DNA of 64,000 nt, taken from contig CM061139.1 of NCBI GenBank assembly GCA_030789695.1, positions 102,718,037 through 102,782,036 of the forward strand, read 5' to 3'. The notes under the pieces are model-generated. The model did not search any database. It was not told where the DNA came from and saw nothing but the letters and a program-made list of their open reading frames with translations. Every line of letters begins with the position of its first letter. Within the stretch, counting starts at the first letter, position 1. Positions 1 to 12,078 of the stretch are shown here, piece by piece. The stretch comes from Scilla litardierei. Taxonomy: Eukaryota > Streptophyta > Magnoliopsida > Asparagales > Asparagaceae. The position numbers and the translations under genes are program-made.

Positions 1-760
1 CCAATGAGAGGGTTTTTGCTTAAAAGCTTTTTTCACTTTTTACTCAAGAAAATTGATCATTAAACTTATGGTAATAAGAAAACTAACCCTCAATTTATAA
101 AACAAAATCTGGATGAAAACAGATGATAAAAATGCCCTTAAAATGGCTCTCTAACGGTTAGTCAAAATATGACTATCGTAGGCTGCCAACTAGGCGCTGG
201 TCGACCACAGTTCATCCACTGACCGACTAGTAGACCACTGATCGATCAGTTGGACAACGGTGGTCGACCACTGCAACCTGCCAGAAAACCCCGAGAGCAC
301 TAGTTGACAACATCACTAAAACTAGTCGACTGTAATCTTGAACTCTAACACGACACTAAAAACTTAGGAAATAACTTTTAAAATAAATTTAAAATTATTT
401 GTGTGTGTTTCTAAGTATGTGAGAGCTTCAACAAGGACTTTAACTAGCCACCAAGACCAAGACTAAAACAAAAATTACATTAAAAATAAAAATAATACAT
501 GAAGCTTTCTTGATGCAATCTTGAATCACATCCACTTATCTTAGTTGCTTTGAGTTTCATTGTCTTTGTTGGCTCCATACCCCATTTGCATGTTTGCTCA
601 TCATCTACATATCTATACTCATGAAATCATTAGTACCCAATATGTTCGCACGTCATCAAGACGATCATGGCGTGACTCTATATTCTACATCTTCTTGACG
701 AGAAATCAAAAATACTATATATATGATGAATGCTTGGGATGCATTGCTTATACATATTCT
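1..760 (-). mobile_element. Copia-type LTR fragment (U3 side)
   Basis: No coding capacity is seen. Around 181-330 there is a cluster of palindromic motifs (GGTCGACCA, GACCGACTAG, CTAGTCGAC). It is followed by a stretch with runs of A/T and TTATTTGTGTGTG at about 365-415. The same order, palindrome cluster then T/G-rich stretch, occurs in the SIRE-type LTRs at 24335-24620 and 26007-26290, so this is read as the U3 part of a related LTR on the minus strand. The left end lies outside the window and the right edge is a guess. Similarity is by motif order only. Confidence 0.4.
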
Positions 761-1041
761 TAGCTGTGGGCTTGTTTGACCATCTATAACACTTCGAATG
801 CCAACCACAACTCGTAAGAATCCTACTTACATCAGCTCGATCAGGCCGGGAACGGAAAGATTGGATGATCGATTATCGGCTGGCTTTCAAATTATGAAGG
901 CACTCAAACATACGAAACAACTAAACAAGCAACTGAGAAATGAGCTAATTAACTGACTGATCAGTCATCTTAGCGACGAAGGGCTTAGCAGGCGAAAAAC
1001 TCGAAGCCCATGACCGATTCAGGGAAAAGAACACCAGTGCG

Positions 1042-1431
1042 CTAAAAATCAAGACTTGAGCCCGGACTCAGGAGCGGAAAGGAGCACCACGACGAATAGT
1101 ACGACGGAGAGATAGTCCCCATGTGATCAGCGACCCCTTGAGAGTTAGCAGGCTGCGGCTGCGGCGGCAACGGCCGACGATGCTCCTCAACTTTGATCGG
1201 CGGGGGCGCCGGCCGGGCAGCGGCGGAGTGCGGCATTCCCGTAAGCCTCTGAACCAGCGTGCGGAACCCGTGCGGATCCACCCGGTAGACCTTCGGCGGC
1301 GGCGGCAAGCCCGGCTTCCTCCAGGGCTTCGCCGGAGGCTTCCGGACTGCGTGAAGCGAATAATTCGACGGCTGTGGATGATTGTGCTCATCCTTTGACG
1401 ATGGCATTTGGAGAGAGAGGGAGTACTCCAT
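1042..1431 (-). CDS. VQ motif-containing protein
   Basis: Small intronless plant gene encoding 129 residues. The defining VQ motif FxxxVQxLTG is complete at residues 56-65 (F56, V60, Q61, L63, T64, G65), preceded by a basic, proline-rich stretch (residues 29-47). The C terminus ends in a serine-rich SWCSFPLLSPGSS block that is common in this family. VQ proteins are small nuclear cofactors that bind WRKY transcription factors or MAP-kinase substrates and act in defence and growth; that role is family knowledge. Methionine 1 (1431) is used because a TATA box lies about 58 bp upstream. Methionine 9 (1407) is an alternative start. Other reading frames over this GC-rich stretch are shadows. Confidence 0.85.
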   Translation of the reverse strand: MEYSLSLQMPSSKDEHNHPQPSNYSLHAVRKPPAKPWRKPGLPPPPKVYRVDPHGFRTLVQRLTGMPHSAAARPAPPPIKVEEHRRPLPPQPQPANSQGVADHMGTISPSYYSSWCSFPLLSPGSSLDF

Positions 1432-1488
1432 TAGAGCTTTGTTGAGTTTTGCCTGCTATAGCTATTGAAACTAAAGAATGAGATTGTG

Positions 1489-1495
1489 TTTTATA
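1489..1495 (-). promoter_or_regulatory. TATA box of the VQ gene
   Basis: TATAAAA on the minus strand, 58 bp before the first ATG of the VQ gene. This would give a leader of about 30-50 nt. Confidence 0.55.
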
Positions 1496-1981
1496 CCAAG
1501 AACTCCACACGTGGGAACTCTTCAGATGCCGCAAGTAGTTGAACACGTCAGGGCGGCGGGCCTGGCGGCTAAGAATGGTCAAATATGATCTGAATGTGGC
1601 CGAGCGCGTGATCTTTAAGCTTTAGGGCCATTAAATTAATCGATAATAATAATATAAAATTCCAGAAGGTTCTAGGTGGCGTTTAAGGCGGCCGGCGGCA
1701 CAAGCAGGGGCCGGGACGATGAGTTATTGGATGGCGTTCTACAAATTGACTTTCGGTTACTGTTAGGCCTTGGAGAAATATTGTGAGGGCGAGTGATAAG
1801 TCCAAGTCTATGCCTAAAAACATGTGCATTAAAGACTAAAAAAACGGGTAGCATGAGCTAAAATGGGAGTGATGCCGGCCAATTTGACTTCTTCCTATGC
1901 TCAAACGTTCTTGAAATGGGAGTTTTAAGCCACGTTTCTTGAAATTCGAAGAAGTGTGTGTCAAATTGGTCCTTTTACTAA
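1496..1981. other. Upstream region of the VQ gene
   Basis: No gene seen. This is the presumed promoter region of the minus-strand VQ gene, bounded on the right by the TAA target site of the MITE at 1982. Confidence 0.5.
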
Positions 1982-2489
1982 GGGCATGTTCTTTTGTAGT
2001 AAAGTATAATTGGGAAAGTTGAGAAGTGTGTAATCTGATGAGAGAGAAATTTGTGTGTAGTGTGTTCTTTTTGTTGGAAAGTGTGGTTGGATTGTGGAGT
2101 TGGAAAGTTGAGGTGTGTCCCACTCCGTGTAATGTGTTCTTTTGGTTGAAGAAAATTGGGGGTAGAAAGTCATGTGGGGTCCACCATTTCAACAAAACCA
2201 AGAGCGTTGAAAGCTTAAAAAAAATTTGGTGTTGCTTTTCTCCGATTGGAGAACGTGTGAACATGGGGCCCACTCACAGTTGGATTCCTATGTAATCCAA
2301 GCCGTTTGCAGGGAAAGCAAAAGACCTCTTGGAATCCTAAAAGTTGAGCCACCTCAGCGTAGATTCCGACTCAAAAATTTTGCCAACCGAACACACAAAT
2401 TTTCTCCGCTCTTGGATTCCAATGAACAGTTTGTAAACAGTGTTTTTTTTTCGGATTCCTCTCTCGCCTTCGGACAAAAGAACAGGCCC
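1982..2489. mobile_element. Tourist/Harbinger-like MITE, copy 1
   Basis: 508 bp without coding capacity. The ends are inverted repeats: GGGCATGTTCTTTTGT on the left and ACAAAAGAACAGGCCC on the right. They are flanked by a TAA duplication (1979-1981 and 2490-2492), the 3-bp target preference of PIF/Harbinger elements. The interior shares long blocks with the element at 21313-21933, such as ATTGGGAAAGTTGAGAA and GTTGGAAAGTTGAGGTG. It would be moved by a transposase encoded elsewhere. Confidence 0.8.
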
Positions 2490-2492
2490 TAA

Positions 2493-3199
2493 ACGTTCAG
2501 CACAATTTAGGGCAACATGTAACTCGCCCATGCCGTAAGTTCTGTTGTAGCATTTTGTCAAGCATGTAATGTCACTGCTGCAATATATCACGATAACAAC
2601 GGTTCATGTTAATCGTAGGTAATATTAATGCAAACACCAATGGTTATGCCCATCAATGTATCGAAAACTTTTTTAAATATATTTACCAATTGACAACTAA
2701 TAATATTAGTATTGTACCTGTGCTATTTTATCCGTGTAACTTTTTTTAATGAATAATAATTATCATCGTCATGTTTTGGTGGTGGCTGATTGTGGTGGTG
2801 GGATTTGGTGTATGAAGGTGGTAGGGAGATGGAATGTCGGTATTGTTGCTGATATTGGTTTAAGAACGGTGGAGGGAGGAGACAGCTCCTTGATGAGGAG
2901 AGCTGGAGGTGTAGGTGGAAATGAATTGGGTGTTGGATCTCACCGATTTCTTTTGGTGAGATTCAATTGGGTAGGGTTAGGGTTAGGGTAAAGTAAATTG
3001 GTAAGAGTAGTTTAGAAAAAGTGATTAGTAAAAATAAATTAGTTATAAGTAATACGTTAATTAGTAATTAACTTTTAGTTAAAAGTAATTAGTGAGTTAA
3101 ATTAGTTGCTAGTAATTAGTTAATTAGGGATTTAATTTTAGCCAATAGTAGTTGGTTAAAGTTAAAAAAAAACCAATAGTTACTCTACGGTGAAAACCA
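2493..3199. other. AT- and TTAGT-rich spacer
   Basis: No gene recognised. It contains a G/T-rich stretch (2770-2990), a very short telomere-like AGGGTTAGGGTTAGGG at 2973-2988, and then many loosely repeated TTAGT/AATTAGT motifs up to about 3170. Confidence 0.5.
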
Positions 3200-3836
3200 A
3201 AATAAGGACGCGCTCGCATCGACGTGCGGACGAAGATCACTTGGACGAAAATATCTGGATGAACGAAGTAAAAATACATGCATACAACAGTCAAACACGG
3301 CTAAAATACATGCCGTTACATTTCTGCAGAACTCCTAGAAGAGGTCCGATCTATACTCTACACCGTTGTCACTTCGAAGTTACCTGATTTTCCGACCTGC
3401 ATGAGTCTCGACCAACGTCTTCCATTCTATGAACTTGCTTAAAAATTGGTCCTTAGACTTCAGAAGAAACACCCAAACTATGTGTGAGAAATCATCAATG
3501 AAAGACACGAAGTAGTGTTTACCTCCCAATGAGACACGTCAGTGTGAACGTAGTCAAGAGCTCCTTTCGTATTATAGATGGCCACCCCAAAAGAAGCTCA
3601 TGTGTGTTTCTCGAAGACACAATGCTACAGAACTCTATCTTTTCGATCTTGGCTCACTTTAGACGGTCTTCTTCGATAAGCTTCTGCAAAGCTTTTTCTC
3701 CAACATGACCTAGATGCATGTACCAAAGAAACGAATCGTCTCTGTCGGCCTCACGGGTCAGAGCTGTTGTGCCAGTCACAATCGATCCATCCAAGTAGTA
3801 GATGTTGCCTTTATGCTTCCCCTTCATCACGATCAT
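3200..3836 (-). pseudogene. Copia pre-integrase domain and truncated integrase (element A)
   Basis: An open stretch at 3654-3836 carries the copia pre-integrase pattern ending in HLGHVGEKAL, the H-x-GH part of the integrase zinc-binding region. Downstream on the minus strand, translation gives FIDDFSH and LRSDNGVEYRS, which hold the first two acidic residues of the D,D,E integrase core. In-frame stops lie just before LRSDNG and again near 3340. The sequence loses similarity near 3200-3290, before the catalytic glutamate. It is a remnant only. Confidence 0.75.
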
Positions 3837-4296
3837 AGCTCATGAGGTCACCATTAGAGCTACATTCTTCATCGTCACCTAGTGATAGCCCTTGGCTTTG
3901 AGTGAACCCAGTGATATAAGGTTACACTTTAGGTTAGGAACATAGCATACCTCGTATATGTCTCGTGTAATACCGTTGCACATCTTCATCTGAACTATCC
4001 CGACGCTGCAGTGATGTAAGCTCGGTAATCGCCCAATAGAACTAAACTCTTACCACCTTCATCGAAGGTCGTAAAGTACTCCCTGTGTGGCATCACATGA
4101 AAGGATCATCCTGAGTCAAGCATCCAACTATCCGACGTCATACCCTCCGAAGCACCAACTAGTACACATTCTTCGACCTCAACACCTTTGACGACGTTGG
4201 CTGTAGCATCATACTTCTTCACCTTCGGACAATCTCTGGCCCAATGTTCTCTTTCTTTGCAGAAAGCACATTGGTCCTTCGCCAAGTCCTTCCGAA
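3837..4296 (-). pseudogene. Copia CCHC knuckle and aspartic protease (element A)
   Basis: Minus-strand translation shows a complete retroviral-type knuckle (C-x2-C-x4-H-x4-C, residues [14 protein letters not shown]) near 4230-4275. About 45 codons later comes the protease active-site region WMLDSG, where the next codon is TGA instead of the expected Cys codon, so the catalytic loop is cut. The sequence then continues with SFHVMPHREYF, typical of copia protease. The frame is joined to the gag half by the solo LTR insertion at 4302. Confidence 0.75.
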
Positions 4297-4301
4297 GAGG
4301 G

Positions 4302-7300
4302 TGTCACGACCCACTCCCTGGGATACGCAGGGAGGCAGAGTACATGACGAGAACTAAAAATGTATCTGCAGGTCCACTGCGCATTGCTGGGAATAGAACA
4401 TGTAGTATTCAACAAATAGCCAACCAACAAACACAGAACGACACAAAGTCACAGAGAAATACTGAAAGCCAAACATTGAACAATTTCATATACATCTCAA
4501 ACATCCCATTGCATCAATTCATATAGTACAAGCATCTCTCACCCCAAAAGAAACCCCAAAGAACACATAGCTCTCTCCTCACCCCTCACCGCCCAACCTA
4601 AGCTCCAACTCCCAACAACAGAACTCCATACTCAGCCTCCAGCTCTAACAGCCATCTCCAAGAACGACACCTGAAAAAGTCAACGGGGGCACGTCAACGC
4701 GTGACCTAGTAGGAATGCCAACCCCCTCTAGTATGCTATTATGAAAATGCAACTATTTTATATGCATCTATAGCAAGGTGCAAATGAAGAATGGAATGAA
4801 CTAAAGGAAACATGTGTATGTCAAAAAGCATTGAATGCATAACATAAACGAAGGTACAACAACAAGAGAGTGAAACAACATAAGTAAAATAAACGCAAGC
4901 GACAAGAACTACAATAGGCGATGTATATAACAAGGTTATACCACATGGAAGGGCTACAAGTAAAGAACGTACAAGTAAGCACAATTGGTAATGCTACAAA
5001 AGTAATGAAAGTTATCTGGCAGTGTTTTGGATCCTAAGTAGTGGGTAGACCCTCTTGGGACTGGACCTCACCCCCAGTTGGGGTGGAACATGCAAACTCC
5101 CCGAGACAAGCGCTTACTAAAGTAGCCTTGTTTTCTCCTTATTTCCCCTTCATATTTTCTCCAATTCTCCTTATTTCTGCCACTCCCCGCCACTCGGGTA
5201 AGAACAGGAGGGCCACCAACCACCACAACTGTCCAGCCCCTCATGTTTTCCCCACAACTTAGTGTCCCCCAATCCTCGTGTTACCCTCCTTTAAGAGGAT
5301 TTATTCATTCCTTAGCATTTAAGTGAGGCAACATAGCATACCACATTTAGAATTGCATTCTTTTTACCAATTTCAAAATGACTTAAGAGTGACATATTAG
5401 AAATAACAAATCTAACATATTGCATGCAATGTTAAAAGGACATAAAGGAACGAATAAGCTAGTATGCTCTAAAACTAGAGGAGGGAACATGTAACATAAT
5501 GAATGACACAAAAGTTCCATGAGTAAGAGGACAACCACAATCACCTCCCTTCTTCATCACAACATGCCCTTGGCATCATTGAAATAAGCACCATCACCCC
5601 ATCACCTAGCCAATTACCACACAACGTCATTCTCCATATACACCCATCATTCTCCATAAACATAGCATAACACAGCACATCATTCAGGAGAACTCGCAAC
5701 ATGAACCAATTTCCATACAAGACTTGAGCATGGATTACAAGGAATAACATGCGTTTAAATTAACAAGGGCTAGCATACCACATGAATTATCTTCCATAAC
5801 TTAAACTTACTTACAACTTCATAATAAAAATACTTGCAACATGAATCTAATATCATGAAACCAATAGCATGAGACAAATAGCAACATGAGACTAATAGCA
5901 ACATGAACAAATAGCAACATGAGACTAACTCAACATTTCCACAAACACCCGAGGGGTATTATGAACATGGTTATTGACACACTATAACATCATTACCAAA
6001 TAGCATCATGAAGCTTCCTTTTACAATATTCATTTATGATGGTAACAGAACTAACCATAACACATCGTCTGAAACATTAGAAAACACTTCAGCTGGCTGG
6101 AAATTGCACAAAGTCAGGTTGAATGGCAGTTTACTTCATATTTTTGTATGGAACATAACAATGCAATATAAATGAAAGTTGTAGGTATGGTAGTTTTGGG
6201 TTACAGCTAAAAGTTCAGGCAAATATATTAAGTAAATGATTTATAGTGAATTATTTGGTGAAGTCTGCCAAATCTGTTTTTCAGACAGATTTCAGAGTCT
6301 GTCTTGATGGCTGATTTTGGACATATTTCAGTCAGAATTTCGAAAATTAAGAACTGAGATGAAGTTGGAGGAAAACTTGTTAACTCTTCAACAAGACCAA
6401 GAACATCAAATTTCATAGAGTGTGCATGTAATAAACTACGTTTTTCTAAACTGTGTCCAGTCTGCAAGAAACTCAGACATGCTGTAAAAATTGAATTTTT
6501 AACCTAACTTCTAGTTTGAATTGGAAAAAGTTGTGAACATGAAAGTTAAGGACATCAATATGAACAAAAAAAATTTCAAGCAATTTCATGTAGCCAATTA
6601 AGAGAAAATCATCACTAAAGTTTCAGTTTAACAGCACAGATTTTCCAGCAACAATTAGGAACATGAATCAAATAGCAAGCTATAGTGAGATGGATTCCTA
6701 CCTCAAGTTGCTTTATTTTCTTATCAAAATCCAAGCTTTACCTCCATCCAAAACTCTCCTTCAAGATTCCATCAAATAAAGCTCCAAACTTGCATGAAAA
6801 ACTCCCTACTCTTAGCTCAAATCAAATCCACTCACTAGCATATGGATTAGGGTTAAAAAGGATTATGAAAACATGTGTTTTTCCTTGAAAAAGTGGAGCA
6901 AAATGGAGGAGAGAGGAGGGAAAACGAAAATGATGAAGATGGGAGAGAGTGATGAGGTGTATGCTTAGAGATAAGGCTAATGAATGCAAGAATTCTCCAA
7001 GGAATTCTACACTCTTCTTTGACTTTTCAAGCCCACCATCCATTTGTCATCATCTCCATTTTTTTCTTTTCTTTCTTCTTTAATCCTTAAAGCCCATGTA
7101 GGAAGCCCATGTAGGAAGGTAAGAGGAGCCCACCCTACAACACATAGCTTATCTCCTTAAGTATGCAACAACACTTGCTAATCACATCACCTCTAAAACA
7201 CAAAAATCCAATATTACAACAATGCCATTATTCACAAAACCATAATAATAATAACAATATTATTATGAAAATATCCTCATGAAAATAATCTTCATAATCT

Positions 7301-7611
7301 TTTTGAAAAATAAATTTCCATAAAAATATCATAATAAAATAGTATTAAAAGTACAACTTGCTAATTACACTACTACCATCATCATCAGCACAAATCAACC
7401 ACTAATACTCATTCCACCACACCATTAGCAACCATTAACATCTATTAAGACATTCATATAGGTACTTACTCATTCACATAGGTAACTTACTATATGCACC
7501 ACATCAATTATTATACACACATCTCAGTATATCCCAGTATACGAGTACTACTACTATGTACACATACATCAATAGGCACACCCTAGGTGTATATGCACTA
7601 AGGTCACTACA
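4302..7611 (-). mobile_element. 3.3 kb solo LTR, probably Ty3/gypsy
   Basis: The segment starts TGTCACGACCC, ends GGTCACTACA and is flanked by the perfect 5-bp duplication GAGGG (4297-4301 and 7612-7616). It sits exactly inside the gag-protease region of copia element A, and reading resumes on both sides. It contains no gag or pol and no internal copy of its ends, so a single long LTR left by LTR-LTR recombination fits best. The left end can fold as a small hairpin (CCCTG...CAGGG), like the other gypsy LTR ends in the window. Minus orientation is inferred from that resemblance. Much of it is AT-rich with no recognisable gene. Confidence 0.75.
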
Positions 7612-7616
7612 GAGGG

Positions 7617-8359
7617 CTTCTACTCTTGTCCCTGAACTTAAATCGGAAAAACCCCTTTCGAGATCCACCCTTCTCAGTGCTCCGACCTCTTACCACAGTA
7701 AGAGCATCGTTAGCTCAGCTTCTCGTGTTCTCGTCGTTACTCCAGAACTCATTGCTCGTGAGAGTATTGGACACTTCTTCAAACATGACTGAGTCATTAC
7801 CATACGTAAGACCTGCAACAAGTACTCATAATCAATTGTTATAGAATTGAGGAGAATCATTGTTTTATCTTCATCATCGATCTTCACATCGACGTTCCTT
7901 AGGTCGGTTAGAAGTTTATTGTAGTAGTCAGATGTTCCTTAATAGAAACACATTCCTCAAGATTCAAACCGAAAAGGTTAATTTTCAAATGCAGTCTGTT
8001 TTGGATGTTCTTCTCATGTACTTGTCACCGAGCTCCTTCCAAAACTTCCTTGCATTTGTCTCCTTCATGAATGTGTACTTCTTCTCCTTCGACAAATACA
8101 GTCGGATCGTCTCACATACATTTCGATTCAGGGTTCTCCGCTCCAAAACCGACATGCTTGTCGGCTTCTCGTCCAATGCGATATCTTGACCAAGTTGGTT
8201 TAAGACATCCAAGACCTCGCATCTTCACATACTGAAGTTGATCTTTCCATCAAACTTCTCAATTTCAAACTTCGTGTTGGACATGATAGTCCGAGCCACT
8301 GGAGCATGCTCTCTAGAAGTCAACACCATTGAAGAACTGTCATCGTCACCGTTGCTCAT
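7617..8359 (-). pseudogene. Copia gag (element A), broken
   Basis: The start codon at 8359 follows the PBS by about 34 bp. The first 46 codons end in KINFSM followed by TGA where a Trp codon is expected. The frame then runs on through a gag (UBN2-like) pattern at 7985-8212, with ETIRLYLS and KFWKELGDKYM. It breaks again near 7985, and pieces such as EDKTMILLNS and YEYLLQVL appear in a shifted frame at 7780-7887. Copia gag forms the virus-like particle; this copy cannot. Confidence 0.75.
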
Positions 8360-8392
8360 CTTCGTCTCCAACGTAGATCTCTAAAACTATAT

Positions 8393-8405
8393 GCTCTGAT
8401 ACCAA
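8393..8405 (-). other. Primer binding site of copia A (initiator Met tRNA)
   Basis: Minus strand TTGGTATCAGAGC, the standard complement of the 3' end of plant initiator-Met tRNA. It lies five T residues inside the LTR end at 8411. Confidence 0.85.
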
Positions 8406-8410
8406 TTTTT

Positions 8411-9040
8411 TGTGAGTCGGCAGAAAACTAGGACCGTGGACAATCAGAGATGAGGATAAGCAATAACCAGATAGAGAGCTATGAAAATTGTAACTTTAGG
8501 CCGTCGCCCGGCCAAGGTAACACCAATGAGCTTTATTACAAACGGAGAGAACAAATAAAAATCTTCTCTCTTCACAACAAAGAAGCACTCAAGATCTCTC
8601 TAAAAGCTCACAACTCAATCTCAAAGTTGGCTCTCAACAATAGCGGCTCAAAGCTCTCTCAATATGTCCCTCGTGAATCCCTCGTCTAAATACCATTTAT
8701 ATATCATAGGATACAATAGGTGTTCTAGTAGAAGATGAATTCCTATTTGACTAAAACTTCGACTCAAACGAAATCCTAATCCAATCACAACTCTACTCCG
8801 AATAGACGCTGCATCATATGGTCAGCCCCACCGTGCTATTGAACTCCAACTGAAGACCGAGCTAACGAAGAGCCGAGCCAAGCTGTTCGAAGCTCGGACT
8901 GTAGAATTGCTGATCTATGAGCCGCCGATCCTTCGAACTGAGAATCCATGCACTGTACAAGTCCACTAGCTCGGCATCCATGTATCTAACTAACTTGTGC
9001 AGAGTCAGATAAGCGAGATCCGAGCACATGCGAACTAGCA
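8411..9040 (-). repeat. 5' LTR of copia element A
   Basis: Begins on the plus strand as TGTGAGTCGG next to the PBS. It contains a TATA box at 8695-8703 and, 150-330 bp upstream of that on the minus strand, repeated GCTCGG/CCGAGC motifs (8858, 8871, 8891, 8968, 9018). The right edge could not be fixed because the 3' LTR is missing. Confidence 0.55.
8695..8703 (-). promoter_or_regulatory. LTR TATA box of copia A
   Basis: TATATAAAT on the minus strand inside the 5' LTR, about 285 bp before the PBS, where the U3/R junction is expected. Confidence 0.6.
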
Positions 9041-9247
9041 CTGCATAAGATAGCTCGTCTGCACATCTCCAATACCTCTTCAGCGTCACAATCAAGCCAA
9101 CTTTCACGTAGGGCTTGGCATAGCGGATGGGCACTCACTCCCCGACATCCAAACTTCTTTTCGGATTGGGGAGAGGAAACATTGTTCTTGGTAGCACAAC
9201 GAAAACCAACCAAGCCGTCATCCATGTGGCAGTAGAGTTGAGATATG

Positions 9248-9568
9248 TTATGGCAGATCATTTGGTCCCAACGGCTTTACAATAAACGACAACGATCCCT
9301 CAAATTTGGGTCCGCAGGCAATGCGATCGAACGAGGTACCAGAGGGTTTAAAATAACTTTGCTGGGAAGCCGTTGATGCTAGAACGTTGCCCTGACGGAG
9401 GGGGAAGATAGCCGATGTATATCGCCATGACACGAATGGAGGGTCGAAGAGTATGCTCGCTAGGACTGAGCTTTTCTTGTTTGCATAGGATTCGGTATTG
9501 CTTTTCTCCGGTTTTTCAGTCGTCATCCTGATGATCGAGTCGCTTTTTGGCGTAGAGCCATTTCTCAT
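9248..9568 (-). CDS. Unidentified open reading frame, 106 codons
   Basis: Not recognised. The predicted product is hydrophilic in its first third (KPEKSNTES), without an obvious signal peptide, membrane segment or known motif. It lies just outside the LTR of copia A and could be a stray open frame or an eroded piece of a transposon. There is no promoter or splice evidence. Confidence 0.15.
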   Translation of the reverse strand: MRNGSTPKSDSIIRMTTEKPEKSNTESYANKKSSVLASILFDPPFVSWRYTSAIFPLRQGNVLASTASQQSYFKPSGTSFDRIACGPKFEGSLSFIVKPLGPNDLP

Positions 9569-11161
9569 TGAATCTCTTGTTGTTCCTTAGCAGTCACTTC
9601 TCTACATACTTCGTTCTTCAACCTCAACAATAACCTTTTCTTAAGCCTTGAATGTGCACTATTACTAATATTCCCAGCTTAAATCCTGCTTCGGTTTGCA
9701 ACAGAATAGGCTCTTCAGTCTTTATTTGAGCTTTTCACCATTCAGCCGTCTCAAGATTTCTCAACCTTGCTAAAAGCCTAAAATCCCTAATCCATACATG
9801 CTTCATATTTGCATGACGACTTGATGGAATCAAAATGCCATGAAGTATACAAACACTATGAACCCCATCATCTATTAGCACAACACCCACCCTAATAACA
9901 CACAATTCCCACATCCACAATTTCACAATCGCATTTTCATGTCGATCACAATCACCGTACAACTAGACACCCTTTCCGAAGGCACAGGTTTAAACACCTA
10001 CCTAAGAACAGAAGATAGAAGAGCAGTTCATAAATTGCAAACATAATGCGAAGGAGAACAGCAAATAATGATGCTGTCACGATGTCTTCCTGGATCAAAT
10101 AAATCGCTCTCATTTGATAGTAATTTAACAGCATGATAATTGGCAAACTGCTAAATAAGATAATTTATACCCAAATAATTATCAATCCGATCAATGATAA
10201 AGAAGGTAATTCATACCCTTGTCTATTTTAGGTATGATTTCAGATGCAAGCAACTCTTCCCCAACTATCATCGAAGAAGAGCGGTGAACATGTTGCACAT
10301 GTTGCACGAATTCTTGCCGTTTCAATCTGATTCTTAGGCTTTGTTCAACAGTACCTGATTATTCCGATACCATGCAAGGCTAAAGACTCTACTCACATGT
10401 CCAAATTGACAACCATGTCCAGTCGATCTGCTTATTATTCGGACCATTGCTAACTCAGCTGGACCTTGTATTACTCTCAATTAACAGGTGAACCTTGAAT
10501 TGAAATTAAAACACATACCTTTACAGGGAAAACATAAATACTTGTGACCATAGACATGCAACTTGCCGTTCCTTCACTATTAATCAGGATCTTGAAGTAT
10601 GTAATTGAAAGCAACTTCAATCAAATGAAGCAGCCCTGCAAAGGGATTTTAGTCCCAGAATCGTTAATTTGGGACAATGTCCCAATAACACCCTGATAAA
10701 ATCAAAACCCAAATCAATCCTCCAATGGCCTAAAAATAAGAATTAAAACAAAAAGGATTGCTAGGGTCCCTGATAGAGGGAAAGTAAAGAAAAAAAGAGA
10801 GGAGGAAAGTAGAACACAGCCAGAAATTTTTTCCTACTTATTTTCATCTCTCTAATGTCATCAAATTTGTCCGTAGCCTACCTAAGGAATTCAATTTCAT
10901 TCCCTCTGTGTCAATTCCTTTTCAAGATAATTTAACTAGCTTACGCTTTCATTGTTTGTTTAGAAAACTACCCCTGAGAAATTTTCTTGCACAAGATCCA
11001 CAAGACTGGCTAGCAGGGGAAGAGGCAACGTTCCAGAGGGGATAATGAGGTTGTCTATATGCACATTGACCTCTAAGCATTTAGAAATGAGGTTGATGGG
11101 AAAATGTTGCAAATAGGACAAAAAATGTACCTACAAGCTTTGATAGAGTTTAGGAAGCTTG
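9569..11161. other. AT-rich spacer without recognisable gene
   Basis: No ORF with family features, no tRNA and no terminal repeats were found. It ends where the 3' LTR of copia element B begins. Confidence 0.5.
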
Positions 11162-12078
11162 TGTTGGGAATAAATGACAACACGGTGTGGCGGAACACAG
11201 CGACGCCTTGGGATCCAAACGGAATATCAACCCTAATAAATTGATCAGGAATCTAGGACTAGCAAAAGAACCCCAATTCACCCAACAATAAACCCTACGA
11301 CCTTGCAATAGAAAGTAGCAAACGAATAATAGCAACAATCAAATCAAACGCAGACACGAGAGAAATTACCCTGGTTCAGTTGTAAACAACCTACATCCAG
11401 CAATCCAAGACGGTTCCACTATCAGATAGATCCAATCTAACGGTTACAATCTTGCTTTGGCAAATAGCACAAGCCCTCCCAATCTCACTCAAGGAAGAAG
11501 AAATCAAAAGAGTAAAGAAGAAATCACTGACCTTCTCTATCAAACTCCAAAACCCTAATCTCTCACAAGAAATCTCCCAAGGGGTGGCTCAAGGCTCTCC
11601 AAGAACTCCAGATATCAAATAGAGGCTTAACCTAATCTAAAATAACGATTAGGTTTAAGCAGAAACCCCCAAAACGGAGAAAATCAATCCTGGCCGTTGG
11701 TCGCGTCGCCTGGCCCCGCGCGGACTCGGCCCAAGTCGGTCCCCAGCTCGGGCTGCTCGACCGAGCTGATTCACACTGCTGCTGCCGCTGGGTGGAGTCG
11801 AGTCGACTCGGTCGAATAACATAGCTACTCGGCCCGAGTAAGTATTACATGCAGAGCTCTCTCAAATAGTGAGCTCTCGGATTTCTGAGACCATCAGAAT
11901 CTTACTGTAGCTCGACCGAGTAGCATCCTGCTCGACCGAGTAGAAGGTCGTCCGAGTCGGCGAAAACTTCCCACTACTTACTGTTTCTGCTCTGCTCCTG
12001 TAGCTCGGTCGAGTGGCATGCTACTCGACTGACTCGCCTGGAAAACCTTCACACATGAGACTTGAATCACAAAAAACA
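11162..12078 (-). repeat. 3' LTR of copia B
   Basis: Starts TGTTGGGAATAAATGACAAC and ends CAAAAAACA on the plus strand. Collinear with 16257-17251. An open frame at 11150-11338 is an LTR shadow and is repeated in the other LTR. Confidence 0.85.
11794..12040. repeat. CTCGACCGAGTAG palindrome cluster in the copia B 3' LTR
   Basis: About eight copies of CTCGACCGAGTAG/CTCGGTCGAGT-type units in both orientations, mostly within U3. The matching array in the 5' LTR (16912-17214) has one more unit and an extra 43-bp duplication. Confidence 0.75.

Larger units (their letters stand above)
3200..9040 (-). mobile_element. Decayed Ty1/copia element A, truncated and interrupted
   Basis: Reading leftwards on the minus strand one meets a 5' LTR with TATA box, an initiator-Met PBS, gag, a CCHC knuckle, an aspartic protease, the pre-integrase domain and the N-terminal half of integrase. 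The rest of integrase, RT, RNase H and the 3' LTR are missing, so the element is truncated near 3200. A 3.3 kb solo LTR splits gag from the zinc knuckle. The many stops and frameshifts show it is old and inactive. The right LTR boundary is approximate. Confidence 0.8.

Noticed and set aside
2973..2988. Interstitial telomere-like AGGGTTAGGGTTAGGG
   Set aside because: Only about two and a half units; common by chance in AT/GT-rich plant DNA.
11150..11338. 62-codon frame repeated at 16257-16433
   Set aside because: It lies in both LTRs of copia B and simply reflects LTR sequence; the real gag starts at 16205.
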